Part shown: piece after piece, positions 45,663 to 57,819 of the stretch
Numbering within the stretch: position 1 is the first letter of the stretch
How the letters are laid out: the number at the start of each line of letters is the position of its first letter
NCBI RefSeq assembly: GCF_014648095.1
Contig: NZ_BMQL01000001.1
Coordinates: 372,001-436,000 of the forward strand
Reading direction: 5' to 3'
From: Deinococcus ruber
Lineage (GTDB): Bacteria > Deinococcota > Deinococci > Deinococcales > Deinococcaceae
DNA: 64,000 nt
Made by a program: the position numbers and the translations under genes
The notes under the pieces: generated by a model
The model's input: the letters and a program-made list of their open reading frames with translations, nothing else
Database searches by the model: none
What the model was told of the DNA's origin: nothing

Positions 45663-46070
45663 TCATGAAAAATCAGTGCCCCGCTCGTCAATCGTCAGTT
45701 CCACTTCCTCACCCTGTGGCAGCAGGTAGGCCCGCAGGTCGTGGCGTTCCACGTCAGCGATCAGGTAGGGAACGCGGTATTCGGCCAGATCGAGATCGCT
45801 GCGGCTGGGCCGGGCGCGTCCGTGCGGGTGACTGTGGTAGATCGCTGCCAGCGTCAGGCCCTCCTGCTCCATCGCTCGCAGCGCACGCAGCAGACTGGCG
45901 GGGTCGGCAAGGTAGCGGTGTGCCGGGTCGCGGGCAATATTGCGGAGTGGATACAGCGCCCGCAGCGCCGCGCCCTGTGCGCCGATCACGCCCACGCATT
46001 CGCAGGGCACTTCCCGCTGCACGTGCTCCCACAGCGCCGTTTCCAGATGGCGCGGCAGATGCAGAGGCAT
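45663..46070 (-). CDS. JAMM/MPN+ metalloprotease domain protein
   Basis: A 135-residue single-domain protein with the full JAMM zinc site: glutamate 24 in CECVGVIG, then H79-x-H81-P in YHSHPHGRARPSRSD, with serine 89 and aspartate 92. Prokaryotic stand-alone JAMM proteins cut isopeptide or peptide bonds after ubiquitin-like or MoaD/ThiS-like sulfur carriers. No ubiquitin-like gene is adjacent. The start at 46070 is supported by TATACT 6 nt upstream on the minus strand. It diverges from an MFS gene. Confidence 0.88.
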   Translation of the reverse strand: MPLHLPRHLETALWEHVQREVPCECVGVIGAQGAALRALYPLRNIARDPAHRYLADPASLLRALRAMEQEGLTLAAIYHSHPHGRARPSRSDLDLAEYRVPYLIADVERHDLRAYLLPQGEEVELTIDERGTDFS

Positions 46071-46076
46071 GGGCGC

Positions 46077-46147
46077 AGTATATGGGGCCAGCAACCCGCA
46101 CCGCCTCAGGAAATGAACGCCCGCGCCCGGAAACAGGCCCGTATACT
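46077..46147. promoter_or_regulatory. Divergent leaderless promoters of the JAMM and MFS genes
   Basis: TATACT on the minus strand at 46082-46077 (6 nt before the ATG at 46070) and TATACT on the plus strand at 46142-46147 (8 nt before the ATG at 46156). Confidence 0.7.
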
Positions 46148-46155
46148 CACGGCTG

Positions 46156-47634
46156 ATGACCCTTTCCACCGGTGTACTGCCCGATCCGCCGTCTTCGGCT
46201 CCGCTCGTCAGTCCGTGGGCACTGTCGAGCTTCTGGGGGGGCAGCGCGTTTCACTGGCTGCTGCTGCTGCTGATCCTGATGCCCGCCGATGTGGTGCGCT
46301 TCGTGGGCGAGGCGCACAAGGGCACGTACCTGGGGCTGCTGGTCGGCATCGGGGCGATTCTGGCGCTCATTCTGCCGCCCCTGATCGGCACGCTCAGCGA
46401 CAAGGTGGGAAAGCGGCTGGCCTTTTTGCGCTGGGGCGTCGCCATCAATGTGGCGGGGCTGGCGGTGATGGGGCTGGCGTCGGTGCTGCTGGGCGGCGCG
46501 GGCCTGACCGGATTCTGGGTGTATACGCTCGGCTACCTGCTGGTGCAGACGGGCAACAACGTCGCCACCTCGCCCTACAGCGCCCTGATTCCCGATCTGG
46601 TGCCGCTGCCCGTACGCGGGCGCTACAGCGGCGTGATGGGGCAGCTTCAGGCGCTGGGGCAACTGGTGGGCGCCGTGCTGGCCTTCGGGCTGGGGCAGTT
46701 GGGCCTGCCCGCCGCCGTGTCGTATGTGCTGATTGCTGCCGTGCTGGTGGGCAGCGCCGCCATCACGCTGCGGCAGGTGACAGAACCGCTGCTGGCCGCG
46801 CAGCCGGGGCAGCACGCCCGCTGGTTTGTTGGGTCGCTGGGGCGGGCGCTGGCGGTGGTCGCGGTGCTGGGCGCGGTCTATCTGCTGATCGAGAAGGCCG
46901 CGCCCACGTTCTCGCTGTACATGGCCTTCAGCCTGCCGCTGCTGGTGGTGGGGGCAGTGATCGTGGCGCTGGTGATGGAGTGGCGCGGAACCGTGCGGAT
47001 GGAGCCACACCCGCAGCTCGCCACCCGCCTGATGACGGTGTTCCTGTATCAGCCGTTTCTGTGGGTCTTCATCACGCGCATGCTGTTCAGCCTGGGACAG
47101 TACAGCGTGCAGCCGTTTTTGCAGTTCTACAACGCCGACGTGCTAAAGCAGGCCAACCCCGGCACCGCCACCAGCATCATGCTGGCGTGCATCATCGTGG
47201 GCAGCATCGTCAGCGCGATCATCGGCGGGCGGCTGAGTGACCGCGTTGGCCGCAAACCGATCATCTACGTGGCCGGAAGTGCGATGGCTGCCGCCGCCGT
47301 GCTGCTGCTGTTCGCGCCCAATTTCGTGGCGGCGCTGGTGCTGGCGCTGGCCTTCGGGCTGGGCTACGGCGCATTTGTGAGCGTGGACTGGGCGCTGGGT
47401 TCCGACGCCATGCCCAGCCGCGCCACCTATGCCCGCGACATGGGGCTGTGGCACGTGGCCTTTGTCGCGCCGCAGCTCTCTAGCGCCCCGCAGGGATTTC
47501 TGCTCGACTGGGGCAATACGCGGGGGCTGGCGCTGGAGATTCCACATCTGGGCTATTTCATCGTGTTCGGCATCGCGGCGGCCTGCTTTGTGCTGGGCGT
47601 GGTGCTAGTACGGAATATACGCGGCGTGAGATAA
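46156..47634 (+). CDS. MFS transporter
   Basis: A 492-residue carrier with 12 predicted helices. Distinct MFS loops are visible in both halves: [18 protein letters not shown] (after helix 2) and [18 protein letters not shown] (after helix 8). The fold resembles sugar/cation symporters (GPH type) in having [11 protein letters not shown] in helix 4. Substrate unknown. It shares an 85-bp divergent promoter region with the JAMM gene. Confidence 0.86.
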   Translation: MTLSTGVLPDPPSSAPLVSPWALSSFWGGSAFHWLLLLLILMPADVVRFVGEAHKGTYLGLLVGIGAILALILPPLIGTLSDKVGKRLAFLRWGVAINVAGLAVMGLASVLLGGAGLTGFWVYTLGYLLVQTGNNVATSPYSALIPDLVPLPVRGRYSGVMGQLQALGQLVGAVLAFGLGQLGLPAAVSYVLIAAVLVGSAAITLRQVTEPLLAAQPGQHARWFVGSLGRALAVVAVLGAVYLLIEKAAPTFSLYMAFSLPLLVVGAVIVALVMEWRGTVRMEPHPQLATRLMTVFLYQPFLWVFITRMLFSLGQYSVQPFLQFYNADVLKQANPGTATSIMLACIIVGSIVSAIIGGRLSDRVGRKPIIYVAGSAMAAAAVLLLFAPNFVAALVLALAFGLGYGAFVSVDWALGSDAMPSRATYARDMGLWHVAFVAPQLSSAPQGFLLDWGNTRGLALEIPHLGYFIVFGIAAACFVLGVVLVRNIRGVR

Positions 47635-47726
47635 CGGGCAAGGCCGTCCTCAGACGCCCTGAAGACGGCCTTCACCCAGTAAGACGGCTCTCAGATTTGC
47701 CCGCGACCTTGGCACAGCATTCCTTC

Positions 47727-48230
47727 ATGAGTGACCAATCTCTGAGCCACGACGAGAGCATGCAGGAAATCGGCAAGATCATCAAAGGCGTGAAGTTTGC
47801 GATGGTCACGACCCAGAACGCCGAGGGGCATCTGCATTCCCGCCCGCTGACGACCCAGGAGGCCGATTTCAGCGGTGAGATCTGGTTCATCGGCAGCAAG
47901 GACAGCGGCAGCGTGGCCGACATCAAGGCGCATGAGCGTGTGAACGTCAGCTATTCCGACGCCGACAAGGGCCAGTACGTGAGCCTGAGCGGCGTGGCGA
48001 AGCTGGTCGAAGACCGCGCCAAGCTCGAAGAACTGTGGTCAGACTTTTACAAGGCGTACTTTCCCCAGGGCATCGAAGACCCCAACATCCAGCTCATCAA
48101 GGTGGACGCGAGCGGGGCCGAGTTCTGGGAAGGCGACGGCAAAGTCAAATCGTTCTTCCACATGGCCCGCGCCGCCGTCACTGGCAAAACTGCCGACCAT
48201 CAGGGAAAGAACGAGACGGTCAAGCTGTAA
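47727..48230 (+). CDS. Pyridoxamine 5'-phosphate oxidase-like stress protein
   Basis: A 167-residue split-barrel flavin/pyridoxal-type protein of the general stress protein 26 family (FAMVTTQNAEGHLHSRPLTTQE, GEIWFIGSKDSGSVADI, VNVSYSDADKGQYVSLSG, AEFWEG). Such proteins bind FMN or FAD but their reactions are largely unknown. The start at 47727 gives a family-length N-terminus; a TTG at 47697 adds ten residues. A strong terminator follows at 48278-48309. Confidence 0.88.
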   Translation: MSDQSLSHDESMQEIGKIIKGVKFAMVTTQNAEGHLHSRPLTTQEADFSGEIWFIGSKDSGSVADIKAHERVNVSYSDADKGQYVSLSGVAKLVEDRAKLEELWSDFYKAYFPQGIEDPNIQLIKVDASGAEFWEGDGKVKSFFHMARAAVTGKTADHQGKNETVKL

Positions 48231-48277
48231 GAAAACAGGCGGCCTGAAGCCGGGCAGACCTGAAGCCAGTCAAAGTC

Positions 48278-48309
48278 AAAGCCACCCTCCTTTCGAGCGG
48301 TGGCTTTTT
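48278..48309 (+). terminator. Terminator after the PNPOx-like gene
   Basis: AAAGCCACC and GGTGGCTTT pair over a 12-nt loop and are followed by a run of T residues. It lies between convergent genes. Confidence 0.85.
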
Positions 48310-48326
48310 CGTTCCCAGCTTCTCCC

Positions 48327-49193
48327 CTACTCCACCTGCTCGCCGCGTTGCAGGCGAATGGCTCGCAGCAGGTTCTGAAACATCAGGGCGCTGGTGAGTG
48401 GGCCGACGCCGCCGGGAACGGGCGTGATGGCCCGCACCACGCCTGCGACGCCCGGCGCGGCGTCTCCGCTCACGCCCGCATCTGTCACGTTGATGCCCGC
48501 ATCAATAATGACCTGATGCGGCTGCACATGCTGCACGCCCAGCAGCCCGGCGCGGCCCACTGCCACCACCACCGCATCCTGACCCGACAGCACCTCGGCC
48601 ATGTCGCGGGTGAACTGGTTGAGCAGCGTCACCGTCGCGCCCCGGTTATTCAGCATCCACGTCAGCGGGCGGCCCACCGTGCGCCCCGGCCCGATGATGG
48701 CGATGCGGCTGCCAGACAGTTCGAGCACCTCGCGCAGCAGAAAGCGGATGCTGCGCGGCGTGGGCGGCAGCAGCGCTTCCGGCTCGCGGCCTGCCGCCAC
48801 CAGCGCGAGATTGGCGGGTGTCAGGCCCTCGATGTCTTTGGCCGGGGCGATATGCAGCATGGCAAGGTCGGCGTCCAGCCCCGGAGCCAGCGGCAGTTCC
48901 AGCACGATGCCGTGAACCTCCGGATCGTTCGACAGCCGCTCCAGCTCGGCATGCAGTTCGGCCTGAGAGGTCGCTGCGCCCAGTTCGCGCACTTCCAGCC
49001 GCACGCCCAGCCGCGCCGCCTGCCGCGCCTTGCTCTGCACATACACGGTGGTCGCCGGGTCGTCGGACACCACCACCGCCACCAGCAGCGGCGACAGGCC
49101 GCGCTCAGCAATGCCCGCCCTTACCTCGCGGGTGAATCGGTCGGCCAGCGGCTTGCCCAGCAGCAGCCGTGGGCCGTCCGAGTCGATGTCAAT
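48327..49193 (-). CDS. folD: Methylenetetrahydrofolate dehydrogenase/cyclohydrolase
   Basis: Bifunctional enzyme converting 5,10-methylene-THF to 10-formyl-THF, the cofactor used by PurH. Recognised by VYVQSK (catalytic lysine), [16 protein letters not shown] (NADP site), and [12 protein letters not shown]. Between the upstream stop and the conserved GKPLA there is no ATG, GTG or TTG in frame; the best start is ATT at 49193, which overlaps the purH stop (ATTGA). An internal GTG would lose 37 conserved residues. The catalytic Gln of VQLPLP is Glu (LELPLA) and KDVDG is KDIEG, so activity should be tested. 288 residues from ATT. Confidence 0.85.
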   Translation of the reverse strand: MDIDSDGPRLLLGKPLADRFTREVRAGIAERGLSPLLVAVVVSDDPATTVYVQSKARQAARLGVRLEVRELGAATSQAELHAELERLSNDPEVHGIVLELPLAPGLDADLAMLHIAPAKDIEGLTPANLALVAAGREPEALLPPTPRSIRFLLREVLELSGSRIAIIGPGRTVGRPLTWMLNNRGATVTLLNQFTRDMAEVLSGQDAVVVAVGRAGLLGVQHVQPHQVIIDAGINVTDAGVSGDAAPGVAGVVRAITPVPGGVGPLTSALMFQNLLRAIRLQRGEQVE

Positions 49194-50715
49194 GCCTGAA
49201 ATGACGGCTCCCGGTGAAGATCATGCTGACGTTCAGTTCGTTGGCGGCGGCCACGATTTCCGGGTCGCGCTTGGCTCCGCCGGGTTGCAGCACCGCCGTC
49301 ACACCCATCGAGGCGGCGAGGCGCACCACGTCGTCGTAAGGAAAAAACGCTTCGGAGGCGAGCACCGCGCCTGCTGCCGCTGCTCCGGCATTCTGGACGG
49401 CGCGTTCGGCAGCCCAGATGCGGCTGACCGCTCCGGCCCCCACGCCCACCGTCGTGCCGCCGCGTGCCAGCACCACATTGTTGCTGCGGGCATGCTTGGT
49501 CACGCGCCAGGCAAACGCCAGATCGGCCCATTCGCTGTCGCTCGGCTGGCGCACGCTCACCACTTCCGGGCACAGATCGTCCCAGGTGCGGCTGTCGCGG
49601 TCCTGTGCCAGAAATCCGCCCACCAGCGGACGATATTCCGGGCCGGACGAAGCGGATGGCCCCGCCACCAGCACGCGCAGATCGGGTTTTTTGCTGGCAA
49701 ACCACTCCAGCGCCTCGGGGCTGATCTCGGGGGCGATCAGAACTTCCAGAAAGGTGCCGCGTGTCGCCTGCGCCGTTTCCAGATCGACGGGCCGGTTCAG
49801 GGCCACGATGCCGCCGAACACGCTGAGGGTATCGGCGTCGCGGGCGCGTTCCCAGGCGGTGCGGATGGTGGGAGCCACTGCCACGCCGCAGGGGTTGGCA
49901 TGCTTCACGCACACGCAGGCGGGCGCGTCGAATTCCTGCACCAGCGCCCAGGCCGCGTCGGTGTCGGCGTAGTTGTTGTAACTCATGGGCTTGCCGCTCA
50001 GCACCCGCGCATCCAGCACCGGGCCACGCTGCTGGCCCAGCCGGTACACGGCGGCGCTCTGATGCGGATTCTCGCCGTAGCGCAGCCCTTCACCCGCGAG
50101 CTGAGTCAGTTCGAGCGTCGTCTGGGCCGGGAAATCGGCGGCTTCATCGGCGTTCAGATACGCGCTGATGGCGGCGTCGTAGGCGGCGGTATGGGCGTAG
50201 GCTTTGGCCGCGAGCCGCTGACGATCCTTCAGTTCCACCGCGTCTTGTAGCGCCAGCGGGTAATCGGCGGGATCGACCAGCACCAGCACACTGGCATGGT
50301 TCTTGGCAGCGGCGCGAATCATGGCGGGGCCGCCGATGTCGATGTTCTCGATGACGGTGGCGTGGTCGGCCCCGCTCGCCAGCGTTTCGCGGAAGGGATA
50401 CAGATTGACGCACACCAGATCGATGGGGTCGATGCCCTGTGCTTCCAGCTCGGCCAGATGTGCGCCCGCGTTCTCGGGGTCGCGCCGGGCCAGGATGCCG
50501 CCGTGGATGCTGGGATGCAGCGTCTTGACCCGTCCGTCCATGATCTCCGGGAACCCGGTCACGTCGGAAACGGCTGTGGCGGCCACGCCCGCCGCGTGCA
50601 GCGCCCCGAGGGTACCGCCGGTACTCAGCACGGTATAGCCGCGCTCTACGAGGGCACGGGCAAAGTCCACGACGCCTGCCTTATCCGAGACCGAAATCAG
50701 AGCCTGTTTGTTCAT
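49189..50715 (-). CDS. purH: AICAR transformylase/IMP cyclohydrolase
   Basis: Performs the last two steps of IMP synthesis. The 508-residue protein has the IMP cyclohydrolase N-terminus ([32 protein letters not shown]) and the AICAR transformylase part with [24 protein letters not shown] and [11 protein letters not shown]. The ATG at 50715 has GGAGGA upstream. It heads a purH-folD pair that shares 10-formyl-THF, and its leader is a ZTP riboswitch, which senses the purine precursor that accumulates when formyl-folate is short. Confidence 0.97.
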   Translation of the reverse strand: MNKQALISVSDKAGVVDFARALVERGYTVLSTGGTLGALHAAGVAATAVSDVTGFPEIMDGRVKTLHPSIHGGILARRDPENAGAHLAELEAQGIDPIDLVCVNLYPFRETLASGADHATVIENIDIGGPAMIRAAAKNHASVLVLVDPADYPLALQDAVELKDRQRLAAKAYAHTAAYDAAISAYLNADEAADFPAQTTLELTQLAGEGLRYGENPHQSAAVYRLGQQRGPVLDARVLSGKPMSYNNYADTDAAWALVQEFDAPACVCVKHANPCGVAVAPTIRTAWERARDADTLSVFGGIVALNRPVDLETAQATRGTFLEVLIAPEISPEALEWFASKKPDLRVLVAGPSASSGPEYRPLVGGFLAQDRDSRTWDDLCPEVVSVRQPSDSEWADLAFAWRVTKHARSNNVVLARGGTTVGVGAGAVSRIWAAERAVQNAGAAAAGAVLASEAFFPYDDVVRLAASMGVTAVLQPGGAKRDPEIVAAANELNVSMIFTGSRHFRH

Positions 50716-50744
50716 ATCCGCGTTCCTCCCTTTCGGCGCTCCTG

Positions 50745-50833
50745 CATGGAGGCCGTCCGGCCCAGGCGTGCGGCCTTCACTTCCCGTCGCGGCTTCCCCG
50801 TGGTGGCCCACGCGACGCCAGTTACCGCGCGTT
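50745..50833 (-). ncRNA. ZTP (pfl-type) riboswitch in the purH-folD leader
   Basis: On the minus strand the RNA from about 50833 contains GGTAACTGGCG (50826-50816) and GCCTGGGC (50767-50760), the two conserved blocks of the pfl motif. P1 pairs CGCGG with CCGCG, P2 pairs GTGG with CCAC around GCC, and a second domain pairs GGCCG with CGGCC around CACGCCTGGGCCGGA. The 3' strand runs into CTCC, which can pair with the GGAGG Shine-Dalgarno sequence of purH, so translational control is likely. The gene content (purH, folD) is the classic association of this class. Confidence 0.9.
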
Positions 50834-50840
50834 CGGGGGC

Positions 50841-50846
50841 AGTATA
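50841..50846 (-). promoter_or_regulatory. -10 box for the purH-folD transcript
   Basis: TATACT on the minus strand, about 8 nt before the riboswitch aptamer. The left repeat arm begins just upstream of it. Confidence 0.6.
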
Positions 50847-50908
50847 TCGGGGTTTGGGGGATTTGGGTGGTTGTTTTTTTGGTTGAGGGGGCGGTTGGGT
50901 GCTGCTTG

Positions 50909-51056
50909 GGTTGGCTGGGGGATCGGTTGCTGTTTCGTTTCCCCACCCCCCAGCCCCCTACCCAGAGGGCAGGGGGAGCGAACAGATCCGTCAAGCGCTG
51001 TCGCAATTTGGAAACGGCGTGTTTTTCCTTCGCCCATTGCAACGTTTGATCTTGCT
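50909..51056 (-). repeat. Left copy of an outward-facing ~150-bp inverted repeat
   Basis: This 148-bp segment recurs in reverse complement at 51417-51567 with most bases matching, including GGTTGGCTGGGGGATCGGTT, a C-rich/G-rich hairpin (CAGCCCCCTACCC / AGGGCAGGGGGAGC) and GTCAAGCGCT. Further G/T-rich similarity extends weakly toward 50847. It sits upstream of the purH promoter. Confidence 0.8.
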
Positions 51057-51416
51057 GTGTTCTTCGTCGCTTCCGGCGTAAGGCCGCTTCGTTCATGCCC
51101 AAGAAGTGCCCAATCCAGCGCCGTCAAAGCCCTGCCTGGGCGCGGCCTTAATCGCCCACATCCCTAGGTCAGTCATCTGTTCGAGCTGCCATTTCATTCA
51201 GACTTAGGCCGCTTCAACAGCATCAGAAAAGCAAAAGCACTTGCTTCTTTGACAAAAAGTAGACGATGTGGGGCGAAGCCTGGAAGCTCTTTCACACGGA
51301 CGCCGCACCGCCTTTGGCGCATTGAGTCGCGGCACTGTGGAGCGAAGTTGGCAACTGTAGCAAAATGAGCAACCAAGTCTGCTGCAGCGAGTCAGCGCGG
51401 TGGCGGATGATTCGCA
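51057..51416. other. Unique 360-bp spacer between the inverted repeats
   Basis: No convincing gene was seen. A 60-codon frame on the minus strand (51376-51194) has no similarity or promoter that I can recognise. The sequence includes AAAGCAAAAGCACTTGCTT, a short hairpin, and lower GC than its surroundings. It may be the remains of a small dispersed element. Confidence 0.5.
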
Positions 51417-51567
51417 ACAAGATGCAACGTTGCCACGGGCGAAGGCAGAGCACGCCGCTTCCAAATTGCGACCAGCGCTTGACGCATCTGTTCGCTCCCC
51501 CTGCCCCTCTGGGGTAGGGGGCTGGGGGGTGGGGAATTCAAGCAGCAACCGATCCCCCAGCCAACCG
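51417..51567 (+). repeat. Right copy of the ~150-bp inverted repeat
   Basis: Reverse complement of 50909-51056, containing GATGCAACGTTGC, GCGCTTGACGCATCTGTTCG and the same G/C hairpin. It ends about 50 bp before the ATG of the DUF3445 gene, so both copies point their equivalent ends at the start of an adjacent gene. Confidence 0.8.
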
Positions 51568-51617
51568 AAAACAGCCCCCAAACGCCCAACCAACCGAAAA
51601 CCCCAATAATACCAACC

Positions 51618-52598
51618 ATGTTCCAAGCCGCCCCAACCCCCTACCACCCCTACGAAACCGGGCGCTACACCGTATCGGCAGGCCTGTACCGCCTGGGCAT
51701 CCAGCCCATCGAAGGCCGCCCCGAAACCCACACCTTCAGCTTCGACCACACCTACCCCGCCTACATCGCTGCCAAAGTACAGGCCAGAACCCGCGCCCTG
51801 CACGAATACTACGCACTGGCGGGCCTGACCCCCGAACTCCGCGAGGCGGGCCTGAGATTCATAGCGCAGACGGCGGCCCACGATTCGCAGGGCGTTCTGA
51901 CGTGGGACGGGCAGACGTTGAGCAATCACGCACTCGGCTGGGCCGGAACCCTCGATCTGAAGCGCGGCACGCTGGAGAAGCTGCGGCATTTCCCCGCCCC
52001 CCATGCCCACATCGTGCAGGGCATCACGCCGCTCGACGCGCTCGATTTCCTGGCGATGAACGTGCAGGAAGACGTGTCGCTGCTGTGCAAAAGCGGAAAC
52101 TCGGATCATCTGGCGGCGCTGCATGTGCTGCTGCCGGAAAAGTGGAACCCGCTCGACAAGATCGGGCGCGATTTCGTGGCGGTGCATCAGGTCGTGGCAG
52201 GCAGCGAAGCGATGAACAGGTCAGCGCCGAAACTGCTGGACGCCATCCTTTCGCGTGGTCCCTTCGCCCGCTTCGTGTGGGGTGTGACCGCCTCGGAGCG
52301 GCTCGACCACCATCCACATGCGCCCCCAGAACCGGAGCTCTCCAGCGATCCGGCGCAGTGGTTCCTGCGGGCCGAGCGGCAGACACTGCACGGATTTCCG
52401 GCAGCGGGCGGCGCAGTCTTTACCATCCGGGCATACATCTATCCGCTGGCAGCGCACCTGGACACCCCTGAGCGGGCAGCGGCACTGGCAGCGGGCATCC
52501 GCTCGATGACTCCCGAACAGCTCGCCTACAAGGGCCTGACGCAGAGTGTGAGCGTGTTGCTGGCGTGGCTGGACACCCGCGCTAGGGTGGACGGATGA
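51618..52598 (+). CDS. DUF3445/heme-dependent oxidative N-demethylase family protein
   Basis: A 326-residue protein of the PF11927 (DUF3445) family, named for the conserved ERQTLHGFPAAGGAVFTIRAYIYPLA block and the earlier NVQEDVSLLCKSGNSDHLAALHVLLPEKWNP segment. Characterised relatives are heme-dependent oxidative N-demethylases; the physiological substrate here is unknown. AATAAT/TAATAC lies 5-8 nt before the ATG, so a leaderless message is plausible. First of four genes linked by 4-nt overlaps. Confidence 0.82.
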   Translation: MFQAAPTPYHPYETGRYTVSAGLYRLGIQPIEGRPETHTFSFDHTYPAYIAAKVQARTRALHEYYALAGLTPELREAGLRFIAQTAAHDSQGVLTWDGQTLSNHALGWAGTLDLKRGTLEKLRHFPAPHAHIVQGITPLDALDFLAMNVQEDVSLLCKSGNSDHLAALHVLLPEKWNPLDKIGRDFVAVHQVVAGSEAMNRSAPKLLDAILSRGPFARFVWGVTASERLDHHPHAPPEPELSSDPAQWFLRAERQTLHGFPAAGGAVFTIRAYIYPLAAHLDTPERAAALAAGIRSMTPEQLAYKGLTQSVSVLLAWLDTRARVDG

Positions 52599-53029
52599 AG
52601 CGCCTGCTCCTTTCCCTCCTCACGCTCGGCCTGTGCGCCTGCCATCCTGGGGGCCAGAGTGCCGCCCAGACCTCTGTTCAGACGACTACCGTTCAGCAGC
52701 ACGCCACACTTCCTCAGACACCCACGGCACCCACCACCGACGCGGGCAGCGGCCTGTCGTTTGTTGTCCTGTCGGCGCTGCCCGCACAGGCCCAGCAGAC
52801 ATACCGCCTGATTCTGAAGGGCGGCCCGTTTCCCTATCAGCGCGACGGCGTGACCTTCAGCAACCGCGAGGGCATTCTGCCGCAGCGCTCACGCGGCACC
52901 TACCACGAATACACCGTCAAAACGCCCGGCAGCAGCGACCGGGGCGCACGCCGCATCGTGTGTGCCGCCCTGCTGGAGTGCTATTACACCGGCGACCACT
53001 ACGCCACGTTTCAGAGGATTCGCCCATGA
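52595..53029 (+). CDS. Secreted or lipid-anchored barnase-type ribonuclease
   Basis: A 144-residue protein: lipobox-like N-terminus (LGLCAC, cysteine 16), a threonine/glutamine-rich linker to about residue 52, and a microbial ribonuclease domain with FSNREGILPQRSRGTYHEYTV, GARRIV and YYTGDHYATFQRI. The catalytic glutamate 105, arginine 119/120 and histidine 135 of the barnase fold are in place, so it should be active. It begins in the DUF3445 stop (ATGA) and its own stop overlaps the barstar start. Confidence 0.88.
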   Translation: MKRLLLSLLTLGLCACHPGGQSAAQTSVQTTTVQQHATLPQTPTAPTTDAGSGLSFVVLSALPAQAQQTYRLILKGGPFPYQRDGVTFSNREGILPQRSRGTYHEYTVKTPGSSDRGARRIVCAALLECYYTGDHYATFQRIRP

Positions 53030-53372
53030 CCCAGCTCAGCCCTGCACCGACCGGCTTCCAGACTGCCCCCACCGACCTGAACGCACTGCCCGCCGATCTT
53101 CAGACGCTCGACCTGAACTCTATCGACAGCAAGGCAGAGCTGATGCATGCTCTCGCCTATACCCTGCACCTGCCCCCCCACTTCGGGCACAACTGGGACG
53201 CCCTGTACGACCTGCTCAGCGACCCCGACGCCCGCACATCGGCAGCGCTGCACCTGACCCACTGGGGAGAATTTCAGGCACGCCGCCCCGATCTGGCCGG
53301 GCCACTCCGGAGCGTGCTGCTCGACGCTCAGGAAGCGCTGCACGCCGCCGGAATTTCGCTGTGGTTGCTGGT

Positions 53373-53376
<4 letters not shown>
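53026..53376 (+). CDS. Barstar-family ribonuclease inhibitor
   Basis: A 116-residue protein; residues 27-90 (LDLNSIDSKAELMHALAYTLHLPPHFGHNWDALYDLL) are the barstar signature, with the conserved H-WDAL-DLL helix that covers the RNase active site. There is no signal peptide, so it acts in the cytoplasm to neutralise RNase before or during export. It is translationally coupled on both sides: ATGA with the RNase gene and ATGA with tsaD. Confidence 0.9.
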
Positions 53377-54386
<1,010 letters not shown>

Positions 54387-54650
54387 AACAGGCCTGGGAA
54401 GTTGGACTTGAAACGTCAGACCAGCACTCTACTTCTGCTCTCTCGTTATTCGGTACCTTACTTGTAGCAACCACCCTCACGCACTCCGCACTTTCAACCT
54501 GCAAAACGGATTGTCCCTCACCCCTGAAAAGACTTCACGCAGCCTGCTGAAACCAAGCTGAAGAGCAAACATCCGCCCCCGAACACGGCGGTTTCCCCTC
54601 ATCATCCTTGAGTCTTCCCGACTCAACTCCCTTGCTCACCTCAAGCGGGG

Positions 54651-54656
54651 TATACT
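54651..54656 (+). promoter_or_regulatory. -10 box of secA
   Basis: TATACT ends 9 nt before the ATG at 54666; an in-frame ATT lies 6 nt after the box, directly before the ATG. Confidence 0.6.
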
Positions 54657-54665
54657 GGCCGCATT

Positions 54666-57278
<2,613 letters not shown>

Positions 57279-57296
57279 GCCAGATAATTCCGCATG

Positions 57297-57326
57297 AGCG
57301 CCGCTTTCCAGTAAGGGAGCGGCGCT
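57297..57326 (+). terminator. Terminator after secA
   Basis: AGCGCCGCT and AGCGGCGCT pair over 12 nt, then TATTCG. Confidence 0.7.
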
Positions 57327-57358
57327 TATTCGTTGTTGAGCACACAGGATGGTGAACC

Positions 57359-57742
57359 TTGAATGGAAGATTTAAGCTTCTGAGACAGACAAAAGGAAGA
57401 TGTCACTTTGCCGCCGTCAGCGTTTCAGCAGTCGCCTCAAACACATCGCCCCATCACATTTCGATACTGCTAAATCCACAGCAGAAGATTGAGCCGGAAC
57501 GTATTCATGAGGAGTGGCGGCAGGCTTGTATCAAGGGTGTGAAGACGTTCTTTTCTATCTATCCAGAGGCAAGCAGCAAATACTCAGTTGTCATCACCGA
57601 GATACTCGCCACAGAAGTTGATACAGAGGCCGCAGACCTTGAAATCTCTGCGTACTGTGCAGCATTTCAGGCATTCTTTCCGTCTGTTCCGCTTCCTGTG
57701 TTGCAGTCTTCGGACGCTGAGGGTTGGCACGCCGGAGGCTGA
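57359..57742 (+). CDS. Hypothetical protein of lower GC content
   Basis: A 127-residue protein of unknown function. From residue 32 it reads like a folded cytoplasmic domain (HHISILLNPQQKIEPERIHEEWRQACIKGVKTFFSIYPEASSKYSVVITEILATEVDTEAADLE). Codon use is less GC-rich than in the surrounding genes. The start is a TTG at 57359; no ATG or GTG fits, so the start is uncertain. It follows the secA terminator. Confidence 0.6.
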   Translation: MNGRFKLLRQTKGRCHFAAVSVSAVASNTSPHHISILLNPQQKIEPERIHEEWRQACIKGVKTFFSIYPEASSKYSVVITEILATEVDTEAADLEISAYCAAFQAFFPSVPLPVLQSSDAEGWHAGG

Positions 57743-57757
57743 CGGGCTTCTCTCCTC

Positions 57758-57787
57758 TTGACCCCGCCCCCCTCCACCCGCTAGCCT
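57758..57787 (+). promoter_or_regulatory. Candidate promoter of the metX leader
   Basis: TTGACC at 57758-57763 and TAGCCT at 57782-57787, 18 bp apart, place the RNA start near 57795. Confidence 0.55.
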
Positions 57788-57819
57788 GAACTGTCAGCCC
57801 TGTGTGAAGTTACACCAGC

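Noticed and set aside
51194..51376. 60-codon frame in the spacer between the repeats
   Set aside because: No ribosome-binding site, promoter or recognisable domain.
51400..51609. Small proteins encoded by the inverted repeat arms
   Set aside because: Frames in the two copies share words but differ by indels, and no start signal exists. Considered non-coding.
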